A DNA stretch of 28,285 nt from Flavobacteriales bacterium (GTDB lineage: Bacteria > Bacteroidota > Bacteroidia > Flavobacteriales > Flavobacteriaceae), in assembly GCA_027031025.1 (NCBI GenBank), contig JALVEJ010000068.1, forward strand, positions 1 to 28,285, read 5' to 3'. Of this stretch, positions 1 through 7,599 are shown piece by piece (the stretch's first letter is position 1; every line of letters starts with the position of its first letter). The notes under the pieces are model-generated. The model was given only the letters and a program-made list of their open reading frames with translations, ran no database searches and was not told where the DNA came from. The position numbers and the translations under genes are program-made.

Positions 1-168
1 GGGAATATCCAAGTCGGTGAAGGCACACATATTGGATCAGGCGCAGTGGTTATTCCCGGCATTAAAATTGGTAAATGGGCAACAATCGGTGCCGGCGCCG
101 TTATTATCCGTGATGTCCCCGATGCTGTAACAGTAGTAGGCAATCCCGGAAGAATTCTTGATAAATAA
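1..168 (+). CDS. 3' end of a NeuD/PglD-like sugar O-acyltransferase (partial)
   Basis: The reading frame is open from base 1 and stops with TAA at 166-168, giving the last 55 residues of a protein whose start lies outside the window. The peptide is made of left-handed beta-helix hexapeptide units (VGEGTHIGSGAVV, IKIGKWATIGAGAVI) and ends in VVGNPGRILDK. That ending is typical of the NeuD/PglD group of acetyl-CoA-dependent sugar acetyltransferases, where the G-NP-A/G-R signature closes the helix. These enzymes act in the cytoplasm on nucleotide sugars used for surface glycans. The exact substrate cannot be read from this fragment, and other trimeric hexapeptide acyltransferases have similar tails. 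The next gene, oxyR, has its own promoter, so no operon link is implied. Confidence 0.75.
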   Translation, partial: GNIQVGEGTHIGSGAVVIPGIKIGKWATIGAGAVIIRDVPDAVTVVGNPGRILDK

Positions 169-172
169 TAGC

Positions 173-204
173 TTAGACTATTATAAAATTAATTTATAAC
201 TTTG
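173..204 (+). promoter_or_regulatory. Bacteroidota-type promoter for oxyR
   Basis: TAACTTTG at 197-204 is a perfect TAnnTTTG -7 element, about 20 bases before the oxyR ATG. A TTAG at 173-176 lies 20 bases upstream and is an imperfect match to the -33 TTTG box. The position gives a short leader for oxyR. No separate operator was identified. Confidence 0.6.
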
Positions 205-223
205 TCCAGATAAAAAAAATGCT

Positions 224-1165
224 ATGACTATTGCGCAATTGAAATACCTTTTGGCGGTTGCCAAACATCTGAATTTTACCAAAGCTTCACAAGAATGTCA
301 TGTGACGCAGCCCACTTTGAGTATGCAAATTCAGAAATTGGAAGACGAACTCGGTGTGGTTATTTTTGACCGCGTCAGAAAACCCATAAAAATTACTGAA
401 ATAGGTAAAAAAATCATTGAACAAGCCAAAACCATAGTCAACGAAAGCGCCCGTATTAACGACTTGGTGCAACAGGAAAAAGGTTATATCGGTGGGGAAT
501 ATAAATTGGGGATCATTCCCACTCTCATTCCCACTTTATTGCCCATGTTTTTAAAAAATTTCTTAAAAAAATATCCCGAAGTACAATTGGAAATTTTTGA
601 AATACCCACCCAACAAATGATTGAACAGATTTTGGAAGGTAAGATTGATGCCGGTATAGCTGCCACGCCGCTTGAAGAAGAAAAAATTGTTGAAAAACCG
701 CTCTTTTACGAACCATTTGTCGGATTTATTCCCGAGACACATCGTTTGTTTCAAAAAAAGATTTTAGACGAACAAGATTTGGATGTTAAAGACATTTTAC
801 TGTTAGACGAAGGCCATTGTTTCCGGGATAACATTCTCAATATATGCCGCTTAAAAGATGCTGAACCCCAAGCTTTTGAACTCAATATTGGCAACTTTGA
901 CGCTTTGATTAAACTCTCAAAAGAAGGTTTGGGCATGACGCTGCTTCCTTATTTACAAACCGAAGACTTATGTCCAGAAGACAAAAAATATTTGCGCAAT
1001 TTTAAAAAACCCGAACCGGCACGTGAAGTCAGTTTAATTCATGCCAAAGATATTTTTAAGAAAAACATTACTGATGCTTTGTTTAAAACCATAAAGGGGA
1101 TTGTCAAAGGTGCTATCGAGTTTTACGATGTAAAGATTATTAGTCCTTTGCCAAAAAAGAGTTAA
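224..1165 (+). CDS. oxyR: LysR-type hydrogen peroxide sensor/activator OxyR
   Basis: Cytoplasmic transcription factor of 313 residues. Residues 1-60 form the LysR winged helix-turn-helix (TIAQLKYLLAVAKHLNFTKA, then the recognition part VTQPTLSMQIQKLE). Residues 90-300 are the two-lobed effector domain. The diagnostic feature is GHCFRDNILNIC, which puts cysteines at 199 and 208, the same numbers as the redox pair of E. coli OxyR. In that family these cysteines form a disulphide on contact with H2O2 and switch on catalase and peroxidase genes. The protein is therefore very probably a true peroxide sensor rather than a metabolic LysR regulator. The ATG at 224 follows a TAnnTTTG promoter at a good distance and gives the usual family length. 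No catalase or peroxidase gene is adjacent, so its targets lie elsewhere. Confidence 0.9.
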   Translation: MTIAQLKYLLAVAKHLNFTKASQECHVTQPTLSMQIQKLEDELGVVIFDRVRKPIKITEIGKKIIEQAKTIVNESARINDLVQQEKGYIGGEYKLGIIPTLIPTLLPMFLKNFLKKYPEVQLEIFEIPTQQMIEQILEGKIDAGIAATPLEEEKIVEKPLFYEPFVGFIPETHRLFQKKILDEQDLDVKDILLLDEGHCFRDNILNICRLKDAEPQAFELNIGNFDALIKLSKEGLGMTLLPYLQTEDLCPEDKKYLRNFKKPEPAREVSLIHAKDIFKKNITDALFKTIKGIVKGAIEFYDVKIISPLPKKS

Positions 1166-1291
1166 AAACGAAAAGTTTGTAATGCGATAAGTTAAATGTC
1201 TGTAATGTGAAATGATTTTATACAACTCATCAAATATCCCCGTCAATAATCGGGACAAATAAATCACCAAACTATATTGTCAATAACTAAC

Positions 1292-2641
1292 ATGAATTGG
1301 ACAAACTATTTTAAAAATGCCAAACAACGTCTTTTTGACGATAAACAATACGATTATAAAGACCGGTCGGTGTTTCAAATGGATTACGACCGGATTGTTT
1401 TTTCATCGGCTTTCCGTCGTTTGCAAAACAAAACTCAAGTTTTACCTTTTCCTAAATCGGATTATGTTCGTAACCGTCTGACACACAGTTTAGAAACAGC
1501 ATCTGTCGGGCGTTCTCTGGGAAATATCGTCGGTTATCATATCATACAAAAGTATCCCGAATTGCAAAATAAATCGGGCATCCTTCCGACCGATTTCGGA
1601 CACTTGGTGTCGGCGGCTTGTTTGGCACACGATATAGGCAATCCGCCTTTCGGTCACAGTGGCGAAGCGGCTATTAGTCAGTATTTTAAGAGTGATGCGG
1701 CGCAAACATTTATCAAAGATTTAACCGAAAAACAAAAAGCCGATTTACAACATTTTGAAGGCAATGCCTCCGGTTTAAGGCTGATTGCGCATACGCCTGA
1801 AAATCAATCCGGTATTAAAGGCGGATTACGGCTAAGTTTAGCAACCTATGCCACCTTTACCAAATATCCCAAAGAATCTTTACCTAAGCGAAAAGCAGAA
1901 AAAAAAGCATCGCTAAAAAAATTCGGTATCTATCAATCGGAAATAGAAATGTTTGAACATGAAATTGCCACGAAACTACAACTCATACCGCAACATACAA
2001 CCAAAGGCAAAGCATGGAAAAGATTTCCATTAACATACTTGGTAGAAGCCGCCGATGATATCTGCTATCATTTGATTGATTTTGAAGACGGCTTTCATAT
2101 GAAATTTCTACCTTTCGATTTGGTTGAACAACATTTTTTGGCACTAATCAATAAACAAAAATTTGACTTTGACAGATATCAAAAAATATATGACCCAACG
2201 GTAAAAATCAACTATTTAAGAAGTGTCGCTATCAATCATTTGGTGCAAACTGCGGGGCAAATTTTTGTAGAAAATGAAGCCGATTTTGTCACCGGCAGCT
2301 TAGACAAAGCTTTGTTAGACTTATTTCCCGATGATTTAAAAGCTAATTTGAAAAAAATTATTCAAATAAGTATTGACAAAGTCTATCAATCGGACACGGT
2401 GCTTCGTATCGAATTAGCCGGCATGAAGGTTTTGCCCGATTTGCTTCATAAATTTATTGCGGCAAATTTATATCCGGACCAACATAAACAATTATTTAAA
2501 CTTTTACCCGAAATGTATCACGGCGGTTCAAACGATTATGAAAAAATACTTAATGCCACTATGTATATCAGCAATATGACCGATAGGCAAGCCGTTTCGT
2601 TGTATAAAAATCTGAACGGAGTAGAACTGGCGGGTTATTGA
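1292..2641 (+). CDS. dgt: Deoxyguanosinetriphosphate triphosphohydrolase (dGTPase), HD superfamily
   Basis: The family hydrolyses dGTP (or, in some members, other dNTPs) to the nucleoside and tripolyphosphate in the cytoplasm and so controls dNTP pools. The 449-residue product has the metal-binding HD core: RNRLTHSLETASVGRSLG with H65, then LAHDIGNPPFGHSGE with H113-D114 and H122. Further on, EAADDICYHLIDFEDG supplies the late aspartate region. The N-terminal FSSAFRRLQNKTQV is also characteristic. The frame is open back to a TTG at 1277, but the ATG at 1292 begins with the usual MNW start and is preferred. The gene ends 7 bases inside the convergent LOG-family gene. No clear TAnnTTTG element was found in the 126-bp upstream gap, which does contain a small CCCG/CGGG inverted repeat near 1238-1254. 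Confidence 0.92.
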   Translation: MNWTNYFKNAKQRLFDDKQYDYKDRSVFQMDYDRIVFSSAFRRLQNKTQVLPFPKSDYVRNRLTHSLETASVGRSLGNIVGYHIIQKYPELQNKSGILPTDFGHLVSAACLAHDIGNPPFGHSGEAAISQYFKSDAAQTFIKDLTEKQKADLQHFEGNASGLRLIAHTPENQSGIKGGLRLSLATYATFTKYPKESLPKRKAEKKASLKKFGIYQSEIEMFEHEIATKLQLIPQHTTKGKAWKRFPLTYLVEAADDICYHLIDFEDGFHMKFLPFDLVEQHFLALINKQKFDFDRYQKIYDPTVKINYLRSVAINHLVQTAGQIFVENEADFVTGSLDKALLDLFPDDLKANLKKIIQISIDKVYQSDTVLRIELAGMKVLPDLLHKFIAANLYPDQHKQLFKLLPEMYHGGSNDYEKILNATMYISNMTDRQAVSLYKNLNGVELAGY

Positions 2642-3747
2642 GTTTGGGTAAAATTTAATATTTCTTGCAAGATAGCCTCCGGCTCATCATAAATGGAAAG
2701 AATTAAATTTTGATACTTCCGGTCCTCTAACATTTTTTTTAGACAGGGATAGACCGGTTTTTCAATGGTCCAATAATGTTTTCCCATAAAAATCATGGGA
2801 CTGGCATAGCCCAAACTCAAATAGTGATTTTGGGTGGCTTCTTGAAAAATTTCTTGAATAGTGCCTGCACTGCCCGGCGCAAAAATGATTCCGCCTTTAG
2901 CAATAGTCAAAAGTTTATCCTCTCTAATGCTGTTGGCAAAATATTTAGCGATATGAGTTGCAAAAACCGCCGTTGGTTCATGTCCGTATAACCAAGTTGG
3001 AATAGCTAAACTGTAAAATGAAGGTGTAGCGTGTTTTTGTTGTAATTGCATAGCCAAATCCAGCCATTTGGCATGTTTGAAAGTTGGTGCTTGGGCTAAA
3101 AATTGAATGGCGGCAGTTAACTCATCATCCGGTCTACCGGCAAACCAAGCGCCCAGATGTGTTGCTTCCATAGCGCCCGGTCCGCCACCCGAAGCCATTA
3201 AATAGCCTTTTTCGGACAAAGTTTTACTCAAAAACGCAATTTTGGTATAATTGTTATCTTGTCTTGACAAGGCATGCCCCCCCATAAAAGCGACAATTTT
3301 TTTCTCATTATAAGTTTCCAAAAAATCATCTAAGGCATCGGTTATAGCGTGGTCGTGCAGGCTTCTGGCTAAGGTTTCTTTGATATCTTTGGCATATTTC
3401 CCGGTTTTTAAAAAATGCCGGTAAACAATTTGGTCAAAACTTTGCGAAAAAGTTTTTGGTTGTCCCAAAATATAGCCTTTATATAAATCGGCAGGCCGGT
3501 AAAGCCGGTTGATATAAGAATTGTATGGTAAGTCCAGTTTTGGAAAGATAAAACTATCTTTTATCAAATGCAGCATCTCATCCGGTAAATTACAACCTAA
3601 GAATAAACAATTTTGAAAAGTTTTATGAGACAGCAAATCTATAAACGGCCGAAAATCTAAATTCTGAAAAGCCACATAGCTGATATTCTTTCGGGTAAAT
3701 AACAATTGCTTTAAATCTTTTTGATTTTCTAATTCTTGATAAGTCAT
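2635..3747 (-). CDS. Long LOG/TIGR00730-family nucleotide hydrolase-like protein
   Basis: A 370-residue protein with a C-terminal Rossmann-like LOG domain (about residues 150-330). It carries GGGPGAMEA at 187-195 and PGSAGTIQE at 291-299, the counterpart of the PGGxGTxxE phosphoribohydrolase motif. The family cleaves the N-glycosidic bond of nucleoside 5'-monophosphates (cytokinin-type or purine monophosphates). The usual GG in PGGxGT is GS here, so activity is less certain. About 145 N-terminal residues precede the domain (VAFQNLDFRPF, FQNCLFLGCNLPD), making it longer than the ~190-residue canonical LOG proteins and closer to the long, PpnN-like or actinobacterial-type members. It converges on dgt with a 7-base 3' overlap. 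The ATG at 3747 is used, and no better internal start is seen. The exact substrate is unknown. Confidence 0.8.
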   Translation of the reverse strand: MTYQELENQKDLKQLLFTRKNISYVAFQNLDFRPFIDLLSHKTFQNCLFLGCNLPDEMLHLIKDSFIFPKLDLPYNSYINRLYRPADLYKGYILGQPKTFSQSFDQIVYRHFLKTGKYAKDIKETLARSLHDHAITDALDDFLETYNEKKIVAFMGGHALSRQDNNYTKIAFLSKTLSEKGYLMASGGGPGAMEATHLGAWFAGRPDDELTAAIQFLAQAPTFKHAKWLDLAMQLQQKHATPSFYSLAIPTWLYGHEPTAVFATHIAKYFANSIREDKLLTIAKGGIIFAPGSAGTIQEIFQEATQNHYLSLGYASPMIFMGKHYWTIEKPVYPCLKKMLEDRKYQNLILSIYDEPEAILQEILNFTQTQ

Positions 3748-3792
3748 ACAAAATTATGTTTTGGTATAAAAACGATAAAGTATTTAGACGTA

Positions 3793-3960
3793 TCAACACC
3801 GTTTCTTGTTCCGTTCATCTAACAAAGAAGCCACCGCCCATATAGCGGCGGGTAACCAGCCAATCAAAGTCAATTGCAAAATTAAACACAACAGACCATG
3901 CAAAATTTTACCTCTTAAAAAGAAAGATAGCCATGGGACTAAAACCGCTATTAATATCAT
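3793..3960 (-). CDS. Small YqaE/Pmp3-family membrane protein
   Basis: A short reading frame of 55 residues beginning MILIAVLVPWLSFFLRGKIL and ending LLDERNKKRC. Two hydrophobic segments (about residues 1-15 and 21-46) flank the motif FFLRGKILHG. The second segment carries LQLTLIGWLPAAIWAVASLL. This pattern (PWLSFFLRGK, then IGWLPAAIWA, then a charged tail) is characteristic of the Pmp3/YqaE proteolipid family of inner-membrane proteins, which are linked to membrane potential and stress tolerance in yeast and plants. Their bacterial role is unclear. The ATG at 3960 is the only sensible start, since an in-frame stop lies eight codons upstream. A possible minus-strand -7 element (TATTTTTG) sits at 4061-4054. 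Directly upstream of the start is a 20-bp tandem duplication. Confidence 0.85.
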   Translation of the reverse strand: MILIAVLVPWLSFFLRGKILHGLLCLILQLTLIGWLPAAIWAVASLLDERNKKRC

Positions 3961-4000
3961 CTTATTTGCTTTATTTCGTTCTTATTTGCTTTATTTCGTT
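3961..4000. repeat. Perfect 20-bp tandem duplication at the 5' end of the Pmp3-like gene
   Basis: Bases 3961-3980 and 3981-4000 are identical (each begins CTTATTTGCT and ends TTATTTCGTT). The duplication touches the start codon of the minus-strand Pmp3/YqaE gene, so it occupies the 5' untranslated region where ribosome binding would occur. Copy-number change here could tune translation. Confidence 0.95.
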
Positions 4001-4177
4001 AAAATGCAACTACAAAATTCTGACAATGTGTCATAAATTATGGGTTTATCGGTCAAAAATACAAATTAATATGCCAAATTGTGTTTTTCAAAATATGTTT
4101 TTAGACTTGGCACAATCATTGACAAAAACAAATTGAACAAAATTTAAACTAAATATTAACAAAAAAATTATTAAACT

Positions 4178-6091
4178 ATGAGCGAAAAAGGTAATAAAAT
4201 TATAGGTATAGATTTAGGAACAACCAACTCGGTAGTTACCGTAAGAGAAGGTAATGATACGGTTGTTATTCCCAATCCCGAAGGAAACAGAACTACCCCG
4301 TCAGTGGTAGCTTTTACAGATAAAGGCGAGATTAAAGTAGGTGATCCTGCTAAACGTCAAGCTATTACCAACCCCGAAAGAACTATCTCTTCCATTAAGA
4401 GATTTATGGGAAATAAATATTCTGAAGTAAAAGAAGAAGCTGAACGCGTTCCTTACAAAGTGGTTCAAGGGCCCAATGATACACCACGCGTTGAAATCAA
4501 CGGTAAACAATATACCCCGCAAGAAATTTCGGCTATGATTTTGCAAAAATTGAAAAAAACCGCCGAAGATTATTTGGGACATCCGGTTAAAGAAGCCGTT
4601 ATTACCGTGCCGGCATATTTTAACGATGCCCAACGTCAAGCTACCAAAGAAGCAGGCGAAATAGCCGGTTTAAAAGTCAGACGTATTATCAACGAACCGA
4701 CTGCAGCCGCTTTGGCTTACGGATTAGACAAATCTGACAAAGAGAAAAAAATAGCCGTATTTGACCTTGGCGGTGGAACATTTGATATTTCCATTTTGGA
4801 TATCGGTGACGGCGTAACCGAAGTATTATCAACAGCCGGTGATACTCACTTAGGTGGTGATGACTTTGACCAACGTATCATCGATTGGTTGGCAGACGAA
4901 TTTAAAAAAGAAGAAGGCATTGATTTGAAAAAAGACCCAATGGCATTGCAACGCTTGAAAGAAGCAGCCGAAAAAGCCAAAATTGAATTGTCTTCTTCAC
5001 CCGAAACCGAAATCAATTTGCCTTATATCACGGCTACGGCATCCGGACCGAAACACTTGGTTAAAAAATTGACCAGAGCCAAATTTGAACAATTAACAGA
5101 CGACTTGGTTAAACGTGCCATGAAACCGGTTAAAGAAGCCTTGGAACAAGCCGGTTTAAAACCTTCCGATATTGACGAAGTGATATTGGTTGGTGGTTCT
5201 ACCCGAATTCCGAAAGTGGTAGAAGAAGTTGAAAAATTCTTCGGTAAAAAAGCTTCAAAAAACGTCAACCCTGATGAAGTGGTTGCCAAAGGTGCCGGTA
5301 TTCAAGGCGCCGTATTAACCGGCGATGTCGATGATGTATTATTGCTCGATGTAACGCCATTATCATTAGGTATTGAAACCATGGGTGGTGTATTTACCAA
5401 ATTGATTGAAGCTAACACCACTATTCCAACTAAAAAGTCGCAAATATTCTCAACCGCACAAGACAATCAACCCAGTGTTGAAATTCATGTCTTACAAGGT
5501 GAAAGACCATTGGCCAAAGACAATAAAACCATCGGTCGGTTCCACTTGGACGGTATTCCACCGGCAAGACGTGGCGAACCACAAATTGAAGTAACCTTTG
5601 ATATCGATGCCGACGGTATTATCCACGTTACGGCAATGGATAAGAAAACCGGTAAATCAAAAGATATCAGAATTGAAGCCTCTAGCGGTTTGAGTAAAGA
5701 AGAAATAGAAAGAATGAAAAAAGAAGCTGAAGCCAATGCCGAAGCTGATAGATTAGCCAAAGAACGCGTTGAAAAACTCAATAAAGCCGATGCAACAGCT
5801 TTCCAATTGGAAAAACTCGTCGAAGAACACAAAGACAAAATTTCCGACGACAACAAAACTGCTGTTGAAAATATGGTTAAAAAGCTTAAAGAAGCTTATG
5901 ACAAACAAGACGCCGACATGGCAGAAGCTGCAACCAAAGAAGCCGAAGACTTATTGATGAAAATAGGTCAAGATATTCAAAACGCTTCACAAGCAGGCGC
6001 TGATACCGGTGCGCAACAAGCACAAGATACAAGTGCCGCAAATCAAGGCGAAGACGATGTACAAGATGTAGACTTCGAGGAAGTCAAATAG
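4178..6091 (+). CDS. dnaK: Molecular chaperone DnaK (Hsp70)
   Basis: Cytoplasmic ATP-dependent chaperone of 637 residues, the usual length. The ATPase domain occupies about residues 1-385 with the phosphate-1 motif IGIDLGTTNSVV at 9-20, the phosphate-2 loop DLGGGTFDISIL and the adenosine motif GGSTRIPKV. The hydrophobic interdomain linker DVLLLDVTPLSLGIET follows, then the substrate-binding domain and an alpha-helical lid. The C-terminal tail is acidic (DDVQDVDFEEVK), preceded by a Q/A/G-rich flexible stretch. It works with DnaJ and GrpE, neither of which is adjacent. The ATG at 4178 gives MSEKGNKIIGIDLG. There is no TAnnTTTG box upstream; instead a TGGCAC-N5-TTG arrangement resembling a sigma-54 site lies at 4107-4122. 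A strong terminator follows, so the gene appears monocistronic. Confidence 0.98.
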   Translation: MSEKGNKIIGIDLGTTNSVVTVREGNDTVVIPNPEGNRTTPSVVAFTDKGEIKVGDPAKRQAITNPERTISSIKRFMGNKYSEVKEEAERVPYKVVQGPNDTPRVEINGKQYTPQEISAMILQKLKKTAEDYLGHPVKEAVITVPAYFNDAQRQATKEAGEIAGLKVRRIINEPTAAALAYGLDKSDKEKKIAVFDLGGGTFDISILDIGDGVTEVLSTAGDTHLGGDDFDQRIIDWLADEFKKEEGIDLKKDPMALQRLKEAAEKAKIELSSSPETEINLPYITATASGPKHLVKKLTRAKFEQLTDDLVKRAMKPVKEALEQAGLKPSDIDEVILVGGSTRIPKVVEEVEKFFGKKASKNVNPDEVVAKGAGIQGAVLTGDVDDVLLLDVTPLSLGIETMGGVFTKLIEANTTIPTKKSQIFSTAQDNQPSVEIHVLQGERPLAKDNKTIGRFHLDGIPPARRGEPQIEVTFDIDADGIIHVTAMDKKTGKSKDIRIEASSGLSKEEIERMKKEAEANAEADRLAKERVEKLNKADATAFQLEKLVEEHKDKISDDNKTAVENMVKKLKEAYDKQDADMAEAATKEAEDLLMKIGQDIQNASQAGADTGAQQAQDTSAANQGEDDVQDVDFEEVK

Positions 6092-6132
6092 TAAGTAGTA
6101 GATAGTTTTTTCATAAAGATTGATTAAACAGG

Positions 6133-6168
6133 ATCGGGGGCTGCCGTTGGCAGCCCCCGATTTTTTTT
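6133..6168 (+). terminator. Strong rho-independent terminator of dnaK
   Basis: A 13-bp perfect stem (ATCGGGGGCTGCC at 6133-6145 pairing with 6149-6161) closes a three-base GTT loop and runs into a T tract through 6168. It lies 41 bases after the dnaK stop codon and ends plus-strand transcription before the minus-strand lipoprotein gene. Confidence 0.95.
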
Positions 6169-6222
6169 AAAATGTTTTCTTTGTTGGACAAATAAATGAT
6201 TATTTTGCGTATAAGAAATTGA

Positions 6223-6717
6223 TTAAGGTAAGCTTTGGAAATATTGTGGCGAGAATTCAACCCAAAAAGCATAATTACCAACTTTACCTACCAGAAGTGA
6301 GTCTTCTATATATGTCTGTCTTCGCAGTTCCACATTATTAATATCATAAGTATTGCAGGGTATTTCCATATTGCCATTTTCATCTATCACTACTTCATCG
6401 GAGCAGTAGGTTTCTTTGACATAAATGAGGTTGATACAATTGCAATCTTTTTTAAAAAACATCAATCTGGTAATACCGGCTTCACCACCCGAATCAAGAT
6501 GCCCCCATATAACAATTGTATCGTTTAGGCTTACCCATTTCCAACTGTCATTTGAAAAATATGGGCTGCCATCAGGATGCGAATATGCCATCGGGGTAAA
6601 ACGATATGAGGTGTCAATTCCTAAGTTTTCCGTGTCACAATTGGAAAAGTCCGGTTGTTTTTTGACGGTACAACTTGTTAAAAACGAAATTATACCAAAT
6701 AAAATTAAATATTTCAT
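6223..6717 (-). CDS. Uncharacterised lipoprotein downstream of cas6
   Basis: No family was recognised. The 164-residue product starts with a lipoprotein signal peptide: MKYLILFGIISF, lipobox FLTSC with the lipidated cysteine at 16. The mature part is about 148 residues, contains five further cysteines (CDTEN, CNC, YCSD, PCNTY) and is rich in aromatic residues, with no repeats or membrane helix after the signal. It is expected to be anchored to the inner or outer membrane facing the periplasm. It lies on the same strand as cas6 and begins 50 bases after the cas6 stop with no obvious promoter between them, so it may be read through from the cas6 transcript. A functional link to CRISPR is not shown, and it may simply be a bystander. 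Confidence 0.7.
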   Translation of the reverse strand: MKYLILFGIISFLTSCTVKKQPDFSNCDTENLGIDTSYRFTPMAYSHPDGSPYFSNDSWKWVSLNDTIVIWGHLDSGGEAGITRLMFFKKDCNCINLIYVKETYCSDEVVIDENGNMEIPCNTYDINNVELRRQTYIEDSLLVGKVGNYAFWVEFSPQYFQSLP

Positions 6718-6767
6718 AGTTAAATCTAGAATAAAGTTAAACAGATATTTAGATAAATATATAGCTT

Positions 6768-7448
6768 TTAGCCGGTTTTGTTTTTTCTAACCGGAAAAAT
6801 AACGCCATAATTGTGCGCCGCGCCTTTGCCCAAACCTATATGCGAAGGCAAAAAAACATTAGTTGCAAAACGCAGGTTAAATCCAATAAATTTTTTGCCT
6901 TTAAAACTAATCCATCTCTTTTTATAAATTTTTATATCTGTTACAATAATTTCTTCTTCGATAAACCAATTTATGCTTTTGGCAAAAGTCACGATATTTT
7001 GTATCATTTTCTTTTGTAGCAAAGTTATTTGCTCTTTGTCAGATTGTAAATCTTGATATTGTCGATAATAATCATCTTGAAGCGGCAGCCAATTGATAAT
7101 ATCGTAATACGATACAACCGGATGGACTTTTAAATCAAATAAATACGCCCGTATTTTTTCTATTTCAAAAGAAATATTTTGCCCGTTAATTTCAACATTT
7201 GTATTAAAAAAAGATGATAACCTTCCGATACTGTTAACAGCTTTATCCAAATACAAAATTGCTGCTTTTCCTAAAATACTTTTATATTGAATATGCGGAT
7301 AGTTGTAATAAAAACCATTTTCTAAATGATTATGGTAAAGCACATCGGATGGACCTATCAATTTTAAAACAGCTGAACGCAACAAATCCGCTTCATAAGG
7401 CGCTAAATCTTGTTTAAATATAAATTCTTGATAGGACAATTGTGGCAT
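6768..7448 (-). CDS. cas6: CRISPR RNA endoribonuclease Cas6 (Cas6b type)
   Basis: Cas6 cuts the long CRISPR transcript inside each repeat to give mature crRNA guides. In this 226-residue form, the N-terminal half has the Cas6b pattern: LYHNHLENGFYYNYPHIQYK, then GKAAILYLDKAV. The C-terminal half ends in the glycine-rich RNA-binding loop PSHIGLGKGAAHNYGVIFPV, the hallmark of Cas6 proteins. The histidines of the YHNH segment are candidates for catalysis. The frame is open up to a TTG at 7526 and an ATG at 7508, but a consensus promoter (TAACTTTG at 7476-7469) lies inside that extension, just 20 bases before the ATG at 7448. I therefore chose 7448, which fits the family length. The gene is divergent from cas1-cas2. 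Confidence 0.88.
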   Translation of the reverse strand: MPQLSYQEFIFKQDLAPYEADLLRSAVLKLIGPSDVLYHNHLENGFYYNYPHIQYKSILGKAAILYLDKAVNSIGRLSSFFNTNVEINGQNISFEIEKIRAYLFDLKVHPVVSYYDIINWLPLQDDYYRQYQDLQSDKEQITLLQKKMIQNIVTFAKSINWFIEEEIIVTDIKIYKKRWISFKGKKFIGFNLRFATNVFLPSHIGLGKGAAHNYGVIFPVRKNKTG

Positions 7449-7468
7449 TGCAAAAAACTTTTCCGTTT

Positions 7469-7502
7469 CAAAGTTAAAATTTTTTTTATAACTTACAACA
7501 AA
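7469..7502 (-). promoter_or_regulatory. Bacteroidota-type promoter for cas6
   Basis: On the minus strand TAACTTTG (7476-7469) matches TAnnTTTG exactly. TTTG (7502-7499) and TTG (7498-7496) lie 22 and 19 bases upstream, within the usual spacing range. The site is 20 bases upstream of the chosen cas6 ATG and sets that start. Confidence 0.65.
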
Positions 7503-7599
7503 ATTCATAAAAAAATATATTGTCAAGAAGCTTAGAACAAAAAGTTTTGCGCATTAATATTTTGATGAACTTAAATAATTTTTGATTTAACTTGAAAAA

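Noticed and set aside
3749..3756. TAATTTTG -7-like element next to the long LOG gene start
   Set aside because: It lies one base from the ATG with no -33 box at a usual distance, so it would start the message inside the gene; a chance match is likelier.
3806..4136. Plus-strand frames of 76 and 67 residues upstream of dnaK
   Set aside because: They lie antisense to the Pmp3/YqaE gene and its repeat; the minus-strand frame has a clear family match and these do not.
5485..5856. 123-residue minus-strand frame inside dnaK
   Set aside because: A shadow of the conserved dnaK coding sequence, serine-rich as expected for the reverse of charged codons.
6425..6790. 121-residue plus-strand frame opposite the lipoprotein gene
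   Set aside because: Antisense to a gene with a clear lipoprotein signal peptide; no promoter or family features.
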